Below are positions 18,419 to 27,300 of a stretch of DNA of 64,000 nucleotides, piece by piece. The notes under the pieces were generated by a model, which did no database searches, had not been told where the DNA came from, and saw nothing but the letters and a program-made list of their open reading frames with translations. Within the stretch, counting starts at the first letter, position 1; the number at the start of each line of letters is the position of its first letter. This DNA is from Robiginitomaculum sp. (GTDB taxonomy: Bacteria > Pseudomonadota > Alphaproteobacteria > Caulobacterales > Maricaulaceae): assembly GCA_002733805.1 (NCBI GenBank), contig NVXG01000032.1:40041-104040 (forward strand). Reading direction: 5' to 3'. Made by a program: the position numbers and the translations under genes.

Positions 18419-19980
18419 GATGATCCTCCCGGTTTTCTAGGTGAACCACTCAAAGTGTTGGCATGGGTTTGCGTACCGAACAAATTAACTTTTTTGCCAG
18501 AACCAGTATTGCTATCACTGCCAAACGAGAAGCCGCATTCAGAGCGAGCCGAAAAGGCGATTTCAGCATCAAACGGCCCGTCACCGGCATATTCACGGTG
18601 GTTGGTTGGAATGACAAACCGATCTTCATAATTGGCAATCGCCATCAATTGGTACATATCGTCCATTTGATCCTTGGTCATGCCAACTTGTTCGAGCACA
18701 GCCGGGTCTTCGACCCCGTTGACGGTTTTACCGCGCATATAGACCCGCATGGCCATCATCCGTTCCAGCGCACTGATCACTGGCTCTTCATCACCAGCGG
18801 TCAGCAAATTGGCTAGATATTTGTTGGGTATCCGCAAAGAGCGCACATCCGGCAACATGCCGTCTTGTTCCAGTTTGCCAGCTTCGGCGGCGGACTGGAT
18901 CGGCGACAATGGTGGCACATACCAAACCATAGGCAGCGTCCGATATTCCGGATGCAGCGGAAAGGCGATTTTCCAATCAATAGCCATCTTGTAAACTGGC
19001 GAGTTTTGCGCGCCCTCAATCCAGCTTTGTGGAACCCCATCGGCCAATGCCCGTTCGATCACATCTGGATCATTCGGGTCTAGGAACAAATCACACTGGC
19101 TTTGGTACAGGTCTTTTTCATCCTTGACCGATGCAGCGGCTTCAATCTGATCTGAATCATACAGAAGAACACCCAAATAGCGGATGCGTCCGACGCAAGT
19201 TTCGGAACAAACTGTCGGCTCACCGGCTTCAATGCGCGGATAGCAGAATGTACATTTTTCCGATTTGCCCGATTGCCAGTTGAAATAAATTTTCTTGTAG
19301 GGGCAACCGGATACGCACATGCGCCAACCCCGGCATTTGTCTTGGTCAATCAGCACAATCCCGTCTTCCTCGCGTTTGTAAATCGCGCCAGATGGACATG
19401 ACGCCACGCAAGACGGGTTCAGGCAATGCTCGCACAGACGCGGCAAATACATCATGAAAGTGTTTTCAAACTCGCCGTAGATCTCTTTTTCAATATCAGC
19501 GAAATTGTAATCCTTGGAGCGTTTTTGGAACTCACCGCCCAGGATTTCTTCCCAATTTACGCCCCATTCCGGCTTTTCCTTGAACTTGCCGGTAATGGCC
19601 GATTTCATGCGAGCCGTTGGAACTGTTTTACTTTCCTTGGCGGTTTTCAAATGGTCGTATTCATAGGTAAACGGCTCATAATAATCGTCAATCAACGGCA
19701 GATCCGGATTGGCAAAAATGTTAGACAACACGCCGAGTTTTCCGCCAATTTTAGGCTTCAACTTGCCAGCCTTGGTCAGTTCCCAGCCGCCTTTCCACTC
19801 GGATTGGTCTTCCCAATTGCGCGGATAACCAACACCGGGCTTGGTCTCTACATTATTGAACCACGCATATTCAACGCCGCCCCGACTGGTCCATACGTTT
19901 TTACAGGTAATGGAACAGGTGTGGCAGCCAATGCATTTGTCCAGATTCAGGACCATGCCGATTTGTGCACGAATAGTCAT
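18415..19980 (-). CDS. narH: Respiratory nitrate reductase beta subunit (iron-sulfur)
   Basis: A 521-residue electron-transfer subunit with three [4Fe-4S] and one [3Fe-4S] cluster. Cysteine motifs are CIGCHTCSITCKNVW near the N-terminus, then CEHCLNPSCVASCP, CRGWRMCVSGCP (the tryptophan replaces a cysteine and marks the 3Fe-4S site) and CTFCYPR...CSETCVGR. No signal peptide, as expected for a cytoplasmic subunit. Overlaps narG and narJ by 4 bases each. Confidence 0.97.
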   Translation of the reverse strand: MTIRAQIGMVLNLDKCIGCHTCSITCKNVWTSRGGVEYAWFNNVETKPGVGYPRNWEDQSEWKGGWELTKAGKLKPKIGGKLGVLSNIFANPDLPLIDDYYEPFTYEYDHLKTAKESKTVPTARMKSAITGKFKEKPEWGVNWEEILGGEFQKRSKDYNFADIEKEIYGEFENTFMMYLPRLCEHCLNPSCVASCPSGAIYKREEDGIVLIDQDKCRGWRMCVSGCPYKKIYFNWQSGKSEKCTFCYPRIEAGEPTVCSETCVGRIRYLGVLLYDSDQIEAAASVKDEKDLYQSQCDLFLDPNDPDVIERALADGVPQSWIEGAQNSPVYKMAIDWKIAFPLHPEYRTLPMVWYVPPLSPIQSAAEAGKLEQDGMLPDVRSLRIPNKYLANLLTAGDEEPVISALERMMAMRVYMRGKTVNGVEDPAVLEQVGMTKDQMDDMYQLMAIANYEDRFVIPTNHREYAGDGPFDAEIAFSARSECGFSFGSDSNTGSGKKVNLFGTQTHANTLSGSPRKPGGSS

Positions 19981-22900
19981 TGGGCTGCCTCCGTATTCAA
20001 GGGCGTATTGATCGGCTGACCTTCGGTATATTCTTCTTCCATCCAGTCCACTGTGTTGGTTTTTCTCAAAATCACGAACTCGTCGCGGTTTGAACCAACC
20101 GTGCCGTAATAGTTGAAACCCCAGGAAAGCTGGGCGTACCCGCCGATCATATGGGTCGGTTTGACCACCGCTCTGGTCACCGAATTATGAATACCGCCCC
20201 GTTTGCCGGTAATGCGGCTACCCGGGGTATTCATAGTTTTTTCTTGTGCGTGATACATCATGCACATGCCTTCCGGAACACGTTGCGAGACCACGGCGCG
20301 AGCCGTGATGGCACCATTGACGTTGTACAGCTCAATCCAATCATTATCCTCGATATCGCATTTGCGCGCGTCCACTTCGGATATCCAAACCACGGGTCCG
20401 CCCCGGTTCATGGTCAGCAATAGTAAATTATCCGAATAGGTCGAGTGAATGCCCCATTTCTGGTGCGGGGTGATCCAGTTCAAGGTAATTTGCTTGGCGT
20501 CACCGCCACGGGCTTTAACCGAATTGGTAACGGTTCGAGTTGATATCGGCGGTTTGTAAACACATAAGCCCTCTCCGAAATCACGCATCCATTCATGATC
20601 CTGATAAAAATGCTGACGACCAGTCAGGGTGCGCCACGGGATCAGCTCATGCACGTTGGTATAGCAGGCATTATAACTCACATGCTCGTCTTCCAGGCCC
20701 GACCAGGTTGGCGACGAAATGATTTTGCGCGGCTGGGCCTGAATATCCCGAAAACGGATTTTTTCGTCTTCCTTGGGTCGAGCCAGATGGGTGTGCTCGC
20801 GTCCGGTCATTTTGGACAGCGCCGCCCAAGCTTTGACTGCGACCTGTCCATTGGTTTCCGGAGCCAGTGTCAAAACAGTTTCGCAAGCATCAATATCGGT
20901 TTCGATTTTGGGCTGCCCGAAGGAAACGCCCGGCTCGCGCACCGTCTTGTTAAGCTTGCCTAACAAATCAACTTCGTCCTCGGTGTTCCAGGATATCCCT
21001 TTGCCGCCATTACCCAATTTGGACAAAAGAGGACCAAGCGAGGTGAATTTCTTATAGAGATTGGGGTAGTCGCGCTCCACTTCGACCAGATTAGGCATGG
21101 ACTTGCCGGGCACGGGTTCACATTCACCTTTGCCCCAGTCGCTTACGCCAAGCGCCTGACCCAACTCACCCGGTGTGTCGTGCAGGATCGGCACGGTGAC
21201 CAAGTCGGTCTCAACACCCAAATGCCCGACACATAGCTCGGAGAAGGTTTTGGCCAAGCCTTTAAAAATATCCCAATCGGAACGGCTTTCCCATGCCGGA
21301 TCGACCGCCCGACTCAACGGGTGAATAAACGGATGCATGTCAGAAGTGTTCAGATCGTTCTTTTCGTACCATGTGGCGGTCGGCATCACGATGTCCGAAT
21401 AAACCGCTGTGGTCGACATCCGAAAATCAAGCGTAACCACCAGATCTAGTTTACCTTCCGGTGCATCTTTATGCCATTTGACTTCCGATGGCTTGTCCGC
21501 ACCCATGCCCTCCAGATCTTCGCTCATCACGCCATTTTGCGCGCCGAGCAGATGTCGCAGCATGTATTCGTGGCCCTTGCCAGACGAACCCAGAATGTTG
21601 GAGCGCCAGACAAACAGATTGCGCGGGAAGTTATCCTCACGGTCCGGGTCTTGCGCTGCAAACTCCAGATCACCGGATTGCAATTGGCCGACCACGTAAT
21701 CCTTGGTGGACTGACCGGCTTTTTTGGCTTTGGCAGCCAACCCGAGTGGATTTTCATCCAATTGCGGTGCCGATGGCAGCCACCCCATGCGCTCCGAGCG
21801 CACATTGCAGTCGATCAGCGAATGGTTTTTCCATTTATCGGCATCGGCCAACGGCGACAAAATTTCATCAACGCCCAGCTTTTCATAGCGCCACTGATTA
21901 GAGTGATTGTAGAAAAACGAAGTGGAGTTCATCTGCCGTGGCGGACGGTTCCAGTCCAGCCCAAAGGCCAGTGGCAACCAGCCGGTTTGCGGTCGCAGCT
22001 TTTCCTGGCCCACATAGTGCGCCCAGCCACCGCCGGATTTACCGATACAACCGCACATGATCAACAAATTGATGATACCGCGATAGGTCATGTCCATATG
22101 ATACCAATGGTTGATCGCCGCGCCCAAAATCACCATAGATCGGCCACGGGTCTTGTCCGCATTGTCAGCAAATTCGCGAGCGACCTGAATAATTTTATCG
22201 GCGGAAACACCGGTAATTTTCTCGGCCCAAGCTGGGGTATAAGGCACATTGTCAGCAAAATCTTTGGCAACATTTTCGCCGCCCAGTCCGCGATCAATCG
22301 CATAGTTTGCCGCCATCAGATCATACACAGTTGCCACATAGGCAGTCTTTTTGCCTTTCAAAATGACTTTTCGAACCGGCAGTTTCCGGACTTGCACACT
22401 GTCATGATCGGTGTGGGCAAAGATTTTGCTTTCATGTTCCTGATTACCAAAATACGGAAATGCCACGTCCAGAACATCGTCTGAATTGTCGATATTACTC
22501 AGGCCCGGCCAAATGTCATCGCCCGAGATGTTGTCCTTGGCTTCCAAATTCCATTTACCTTCTTCGCCCCAACGCGAACCAATTGTGCCGTTGGGAATCC
22601 GATGGCTGCCGGAACGTTCGTCAAACACCACCGATTTCCATTCGGCGTTGTTTTTGGCCTTCAGGTTTCCAGTGAAATCGGACGCACGCAAATTCCGAGT
22701 CGGGATGTAGTGGTCCCCTTGTTTTTCTAGCAAAACCTGCATCGGCATATCGGAGTAGTTTCGAACATAATCGGTGAAGTATTCCGAAGCATTGTTCAAA
22801 TGATATTCCTTGAACACCACATGGCCCATGGCCATGGCCATGGCGGCATCGGTGCCTTGGCGCGGGTTCAACCAGATGTCGGTCAGTTTGGCGACTTCTG

Positions 22901-23756
22901 AATAATCTGGGGTGACCGATACGGTCTTGGTGCCCTTATAACGCACTTCGGTAAAGAAGTGGGCGTCCGGTGTGCGGGTTTGCGGCACATTAGACCCCCA
23001 AGCAATAATGTAGGACGAATTGAACCAGTCGGCACTTTCCGGCACGTCGGTTTGCTCACCCCAAGTTTGTGGAGATGACGGCGGCAGATCGCAATACCAA
23101 TCATAAAAACTAAGGCAAACCCCACCCATCAACGACATATAGCGCGAACCGGCCGCGTAAGAGACCATCGACATGGCCGGAATGGGTGAAAAACCAAACA
23201 CCCGGTCTGGTCCCCATTTTTTGGTGGTATAGATGTTGGCCGCTGCGGTGATCTCGTTGACCTCATCCCAACTGGCGCGAACAAACCCACCAAGCCCACG
23301 CATTTTCTTGTAATCATTGGATTTTTCTGGATCAGAAACAATACTGCCCCAGGCCAGAACCGGATCGCCCAATTCGGCCTTGGCCAAACGAAAGGCTTGC
23401 AAAAGCCGGGACCGGATCAATGGGAATTTCAACCGGGCAGCGGAATACAAATACCAAGAATAACTAGCCCCGCGCGAGCAACCGCGTGGCTCATGATTTG
23501 GCATATCAGGCCGGGTTCTTGGGTAATCCGTTTGTTGAGTTTCCCAGGTAACCAGCCCATTTTTGACATAGATTTTCCAGCTGCAAGAACCGGTACAGTT
23601 CACACCATGGGTCGAGCGAACAATTTTGTCGTGCGCCCATCGCCCTCGATAGGCCTTCTCCCAATCTCGGGATTCGGAGGTCGTAATGCCGTGGCCATCA
23701 GAAAATTTTCCCTCAACTTTGGAAAAATAGGTCAGGCGATCTAGGAAATTGCTCAT
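19977..23756 (-). CDS. narG: Respiratory nitrate reductase alpha subunit (molybdenum)
   Basis: A 1259-residue catalytic subunit of the membrane-bound, cytoplasm-facing nitrate reductase, holding Mo-bisMGD and the FS0 cluster. The N-terminus has the FS0 region HGVNCTGSCSWKIYVKNG (His plus Cys ligands), and the Mo-binding region shows YCDLPPSSPQTWGEQTDVPE with the aspartate ligand typical of NarG. Length is normal. The ATG is preceded by GAAGGA. It is 79 bp downstream of narK with a hairpin in the gap, so it may be co-transcribed with narK from the FNR-box promoter or have its own promoter. Confidence 0.97.
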   Translation of the reverse strand: MSNFLDRLTYFSKVEGKFSDGHGITTSESRDWEKAYRGRWAHDKIVRSTHGVNCTGSCSWKIYVKNGLVTWETQQTDYPRTRPDMPNHEPRGCSRGASYSWYLYSAARLKFPLIRSRLLQAFRLAKAELGDPVLAWGSIVSDPEKSNDYKKMRGLGGFVRASWDEVNEITAAANIYTTKKWGPDRVFGFSPIPAMSMVSYAAGSRYMSLMGGVCLSFYDWYCDLPPSSPQTWGEQTDVPESADWFNSSYIIAWGSNVPQTRTPDAHFFTEVRYKGTKTVSVTPDYSEVAKLTDIWLNPRQGTDAAMAMAMGHVVFKEYHLNNASEYFTDYVRNYSDMPMQVLLEKQGDHYIPTRNLRASDFTGNLKAKNNAEWKSVVFDERSGSHRIPNGTIGSRWGEEGKWNLEAKDNISGDDIWPGLSNIDNSDDVLDVAFPYFGNQEHESKIFAHTDHDSVQVRKLPVRKVILKGKKTAYVATVYDLMAANYAIDRGLGGENVAKDFADNVPYTPAWAEKITGVSADKIIQVAREFADNADKTRGRSMVILGAAINHWYHMDMTYRGIINLLIMCGCIGKSGGGWAHYVGQEKLRPQTGWLPLAFGLDWNRPPRQMNSTSFFYNHSNQWRYEKLGVDEILSPLADADKWKNHSLIDCNVRSERMGWLPSAPQLDENPLGLAAKAKKAGQSTKDYVVGQLQSGDLEFAAQDPDREDNFPRNLFVWRSNILGSSGKGHEYMLRHLLGAQNGVMSEDLEGMGADKPSEVKWHKDAPEGKLDLVVTLDFRMSTTAVYSDIVMPTATWYEKNDLNTSDMHPFIHPLSRAVDPAWESRSDWDIFKGLAKTFSELCVGHLGVETDLVTVPILHDTPGELGQALGVSDWGKGECEPVPGKSMPNLVEVERDYPNLYKKFTSLGPLLSKLGNGGKGISWNTEDEVDLLGKLNKTVREPGVSFGQPKIETDIDACETVLTLAPETNGQVAVKAWAALSKMTGREHTHLARPKEDEKIRFRDIQAQPRKIISSPTWSGLEDEHVSYNACYTNVHELIPWRTLTGRQHFYQDHEWMRDFGEGLCVYKPPISTRTVTNSVKARGGDAKQITLNWITPHQKWGIHSTYSDNLLLLTMNRGGPVVWISEVDARKCDIEDNDWIELYNVNGAITARAVVSQRVPEGMCMMYHAQEKTMNTPGSRITGKRGGIHNSVTRAVVKPTHMIGGYAQLSWGFNYYGTVGSNRDEFVILRKTNTVDWMEEEYTEGQPINTPLNTEAAQ

Positions 23757-23804
23757 GGAACTGGTCCTTCGAAATTCGAAAATGGGTAGAAAAAAGAAGA
23801 GATA

Positions 23805-23824
23805 GCGGGTGATTTCTCACCCGC
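23805..23824 (-). terminator. Hairpin between narK and narG (attenuator-like)
   Basis: A perfect 8-bp stem GCGGGTGA/TCACCCGC with the 4-base loop TTTC. On the minus strand a pyrimidine-rich tract with a run of six T follows about ten bases later. It could partly terminate narK transcripts or stabilise mRNA ends. A second small dyad, TTCGAAATTCGAA, lies at 23768-23780 just upstream of narG. Confidence 0.5.
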
Positions 23825-23835
23825 CATTTGGGGTT

Positions 23836-25443
23836 TTATGGATTTTTCACATACGCGTCTTTGCGCAGGTAGAACCACCAGTTGATGACGATGCAAACCA
23901 CGTAAAAGGCAGCAAAACCATACAGCGCATATTCCGGAGTCGTTGCCTTGATCTGTTCACCAAACACTTTGGGAATGATGAAAGCACCATAAGCGGCAAC
24001 CGCAGATGTCCAGCCCAGAACCGGGCCAGCCTGTTCTTTGTCAAAAACAAAAGCAATGGTCCGAAACGTCGAGCCATTACCGATACCGGTGGCGGCAAAC
24101 AGGATCAGGAACAACACCAAGAACGGTACAAAATAGTCCTGCGGTGTGGCTGAAACATACGCCAGCTTCATATAATAGGCTACGCCCAAGGCGGCTGCGA
24201 CCATGATCACTGAAATGATCTGAGTCACTTTGGCACCACCAATTTTGTCGGCAATCATGCCGCCAAACGGACGGATCAGTGCACCGATAAATGGTCCTGT
24301 CCAGGCAAACATCAAGGCACTTGGGCCATCTGGATTGGCTAGGTGATGGGTCATAGTCCCATCGATCATCACATGCTGGAAACCAAAGATGACTTTAATG
24401 GCCAGACCAAATGCAACCGCAAAACCAATGAATGAACCAAAGGTCATCGTGTAGATAACCGTCATCGCCCATGTGTGTTTATTGTTGAATATCTTGTATT
24501 GGTGATTGAGGCTTTCGCGGATTGAACCTGGGATCAGTTTTAATGCAAACACGGTAAGCGCGATCACAATCGGCAACACGATCCATTTACTGATCATCAG
24601 GCCAGAGCCACCAACCGCAGCTGGCAACATCAACCACAAGCCAAAGATGGCTGTGGTAAAACCGATTAGCAACATGCCGGTGATTTTGGCAAACGCACTC
24701 ATGGGCGAACCAATGTTCGGCGAAACGTGCTTGGCGGTAATATTGTTCATGCCAAACCAAGCAGCAATCACGATCGGGATCAGAATAACCACCCAGATGA
24801 AGCCTGCATTATGCAAATAGGTTTCTGTGCCCGCTGGGATTTTACCGATCAATGTGCCCGATGTCGCTTTTAACACCATAGGTACACCGCCAAAAACCCC
24901 AGCGGTCATGGCCAATGGCACCAGAATTTGCATGGTGGTCACACCGAAATTGCCCAGACCAGCATTCATTCCCAACGAATACCCGGCCATTTTCTTAGGG
25001 TAGAAAAAGCTGATATTCGACATGGAAGAAGCAAAGTTACCGCCACCCAGACCAGAAAGCAGGGCCATCAACTGGAACTGCCAAAGCGGCGTATCGGGGT
25101 TTTGCAACAACATGCCGGTGCCAAAGGCTGGCAAGATCAGCAATGCAGTTGTGAAGAAGATGGTGTTTCGACCACCCGCTAGCCGGATAAAGAAGGTGGA
25201 CGGGATACGCAAAGTCGCGCCGGTCAGGCCAGCAATCGCCGCCAAGGTGAACAGTTCGGATTTTGCAAAGGGGTAGCCCAGATTAATCATCTGAACGGTG
25301 ATGATGCCCCAATACAGCCAAACGGCAAACCCGCATAAAAGTGCTGGAATGGAAATCCATAAATTTCGATTAGCAATTTTCTTACCCGTGGCCGCCCACT
25401 CACCGGCGTCCTCCGGGTTCCATTGTTGAAGATCTTTAGCCAT
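23836..25443 (-). CDS. narK: NarK-type nitrate/nitrite transporter (NarK2-like)
   Basis: A 535-residue major facilitator transporter of the nitrate-nitrite porter family, with about 12 membrane segments. The signature glycine-rich motifs are GLGGGNFASSMSNISFFYP and GMNAGLGNFGVTT. The resemblance to E. coli NarK suggests nitrate/nitrite exchange, with nitrite export during respiration. It follows a second NarK-type gene and precedes narGHJI. A perfect FNR-type palindrome lies 93 bp upstream of the start. Confidence 0.9.
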   Translation of the reverse strand: MAKDLQQWNPEDAGEWAATGKKIANRNLWISIPALLCGFAVWLYWGIITVQMINLGYPFAKSELFTLAAIAGLTGATLRIPSTFFIRLAGGRNTIFFTTALLILPAFGTGMLLQNPDTPLWQFQLMALLSGLGGGNFASSMSNISFFYPKKMAGYSLGMNAGLGNFGVTTMQILVPLAMTAGVFGGVPMVLKATSGTLIGKIPAGTETYLHNAGFIWVVILIPIVIAAWFGMNNITAKHVSPNIGSPMSAFAKITGMLLIGFTTAIFGLWLMLPAAVGGSGLMISKWIVLPIVIALTVFALKLIPGSIRESLNHQYKIFNNKHTWAMTVIYTMTFGSFIGFAVAFGLAIKVIFGFQHVMIDGTMTHHLANPDGPSALMFAWTGPFIGALIRPFGGMIADKIGGAKVTQIISVIMVAAALGVAYYMKLAYVSATPQDYFVPFLVLFLILFAATGIGNGSTFRTIAFVFDKEQAGPVLGWTSAVAAYGAFIIPKVFGEQIKATTPEYALYGFAAFYVVCIVINWWFYLRKDAYVKNP

Positions 25444-25535
25444 GTTCCGGCTCCTTCTGTTAAAATTCAGTCAGGCGCGAATCCACGGCACCCAAACAGC
25501 TGTCGCTAAATTGCCTAACTTTTTTTGGTTGCGGT

Positions 25536-25549
25536 TTGATCTAGATCAA
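25536..25549 (-). promoter_or_regulatory. Perfect FNR/DNR-type binding site upstream of narK
   Basis: TTGATCTAGATCAA is an exact match to the consensus and a perfect palindrome (extended by T and A on the outside). It lies between the two narK genes and probably drives narK and possibly narGHJI. Confidence 0.85.
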
Positions 25550-25596
25550 AAACGAGCTTTTTGTTTCCCGAAACTCCGCACTCCAGACAGCAGAAC

Positions 25597-25625
25597 AAAA
25601 AAACGGGACCCAATGGCCCCGTTTT
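25597..25625 (-). terminator. Rho-independent terminator of the upstream NarK1-like gene
   Basis: Stem AAAACGGG at 25600-25607 with CCCGTTTT at 25618-25625; on the minus strand it is followed by a run of seven T. It lies just beyond the 25646 stop, so the two narK genes are separate transcription units. Confidence 0.85.
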
Positions 25626-25645
25626 CCAATTCGTATGTATGACCT

Positions 25646-27121
25646 TTATTCGTGTTTGAATTTCACATCACTCAAGTCAACACCAAGCGCATCAAGACGT
25701 TTTATTGCATGAGCTTCGCGACTGCCAAACACTTTGATTTTGTCAATCTCTTCACTAGCAACACCCAGCACTTCGAGGTGTTTGCGAGCTGACTCTTTTC
25801 TGTGGCGTGTGAAACCGCTGTCAAAGCGTTCCTCCGCCTCAATCTCATCCGCTTTGCTAAACCGGACAAACAAAGCCAGGAAGGATGCGCATGTCACCAA
25901 AGCGCCCAGGATCAAATAGGACGTATGCCAGTTCAGGTCACCCTTGAACAAGAAACCCGCAGCAACCGCACCAACGTTACCACCAGCGCCAACCACGCCA
26001 GCCACCGCACCCAATGATTTCTTGGAGATAAACGGGACCACCGAGAACGTTGCGCCTTCAGACATCTGGGTAAACAGCGAGAAGAACAACAAGGTCGGGA
26101 TGGCTAGAAACAACACGCTCATCTGCGAAAATAGCATCAGAGCCAAGCCTTCAATGAACAACACCATGAACAACCAAGTCGCGCGGCCCTTCAAACCCCA
26201 AAGCGAGGCAAAGTTATCACCAAAGACGCCGCCCAATGTACGGGCAAACAAGTTCATCAAACCAAAACTGGCTGCAACCAAACCCGCAGTGACCAAATTC
26301 AGACCAAAGTAATCAAAGAAATACAGAGCCAAGGTGCCGAAAATGATCAACTCAATGCCAAAGCAGGCGGCATATATGAAGAACAACAGCCAAACCCGGT
26401 AGTCTTTTAACGCATCAAAGAAATGGCCAGTGGCATGCTTTCTTTCTGGCATTTTGCCTTGGGCGCGCAAATCCTTGTAACTGCCGTCCGGTGCATCTTG
26501 CGTGAAGACATAATAGATGATCCCGGTCAGCAAAATAACCGCACCGGCCACCACCATGGAGGCGCGCCAGCCAAAAGCTTCGTTCATCCCGAAACCGATC
26601 ACAAAAATGGAAAAGATCATCGGCATGACGAATTGCGTGACACCACCACCCAGATTTCCCCAACCAGCGCTGGTTGCATTGGCTTGGCCAACCACATTGG
26701 GCGCAAACATATTGGTGGTATGGTATTGGGTGATCACAAAACTGGCGCCGATGATACCGATTAGAATTCTGAAAATCAAAAAGCTGGTGAAATCATGGGC
26801 GAAGCCTATTCCCATAACAGGAAAGGAAGACAAAACCAGCAACCAAGTATAGGTCAGCCGGGGTCCGTATCGATCACATAGCCAGCCGATCAGCACCCGC
26901 GCAAACACTGTAGCCGATACGGCACCGATAATGGTCCAACCGACTTGTTCCTTGGACAGTGACAATTCCTCACGGACCACCGCCATCAAAGGCGCAATGC
27001 CAAACCAGGCAAAGAAGCACAAGAAGAACGCAAACCATGTGACATGGAAGGTTCTGATTTGTATTTTATCTACTCGTAAAAAATTACCCCAGAGACTGGT
27101 GGCTTTATTCTGCAATTCCAT
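25646..27121 (-). CDS. NarK1-like nitrate transporter (MFS)
   Basis: A 491-residue major facilitator protein related to NarK1/NasA-type nitrate:proton symporters. Features are FAWFGIAPLMAVVREELSL, RILIGIIGASFVITQYHTTNMF (cited in part) and GNLGGGVTQFVMP, with about 12 membrane segments and a basic/acidic cytosolic tail of about 80 residues. In Paracoccus, NarK1 and NarK2 domains are fused in one protein; here they are adjacent genes in the same order. Likely imports nitrate to start respiration. An FNR-type site lies about 75 bp upstream. Confidence 0.88.
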   Translation of the reverse strand: MELQNKATSLWGNFLRVDKIQIRTFHVTWFAFFLCFFAWFGIAPLMAVVREELSLSKEQVGWTIIGAVSATVFARVLIGWLCDRYGPRLTYTWLLVLSSFPVMGIGFAHDFTSFLIFRILIGIIGASFVITQYHTTNMFAPNVVGQANATSAGWGNLGGGVTQFVMPMIFSIFVIGFGMNEAFGWRASMVVAGAVILLTGIIYYVFTQDAPDGSYKDLRAQGKMPERKHATGHFFDALKDYRVWLLFFIYAACFGIELIIFGTLALYFFDYFGLNLVTAGLVAASFGLMNLFARTLGGVFGDNFASLWGLKGRATWLFMVLFIEGLALMLFSQMSVLFLAIPTLLFFSLFTQMSEGATFSVVPFISKKSLGAVAGVVGAGGNVGAVAAGFLFKGDLNWHTSYLILGALVTCASFLALFVRFSKADEIEAEERFDSGFTRHRKESARKHLEVLGVASEEIDKIKVFGSREAHAIKRLDALGVDLSDVKFKHE

Positions 27122-27195
27122 GGTGAAACCCTTTCCGCATTTCGACTCGACTCCCCGAATCGACCGTTTTGTACGCAGCCTTGGCCCAGTCCGGT

Positions 27196-27209
27196 TTGAC
27201 CTAAATCAA
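27196..27209. promoter_or_regulatory. FNR/DNR-type site in the divergent narK1-regulator intergenic region
   Basis: TTGACCTAAATCAA matches TTGAY-N4-ATCAA. It is about equidistant from the leftward NarK1-like gene (start 27121) and the rightward regulator gene (start 27301), so it could control both and allow autoregulation. The nirS site has the identical 14 bases. Confidence 0.75.
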
Positions 27210-27300
27210 ATTTCCAAAAGACTTTTTAGAAATTTCATCTGCACACAAACTGCCAATTTGTTGATTAAATCTGGCAGAACGCGCCCTAACCGGCTACAGA

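Noticed and set aside
20151..23744. Several long plus-strand open frames opposite narG, including one of 337 codons
   Set aside because: They are antisense to a complete narG with strong conservation; composition and lack of ribosome sites show they are shadows.
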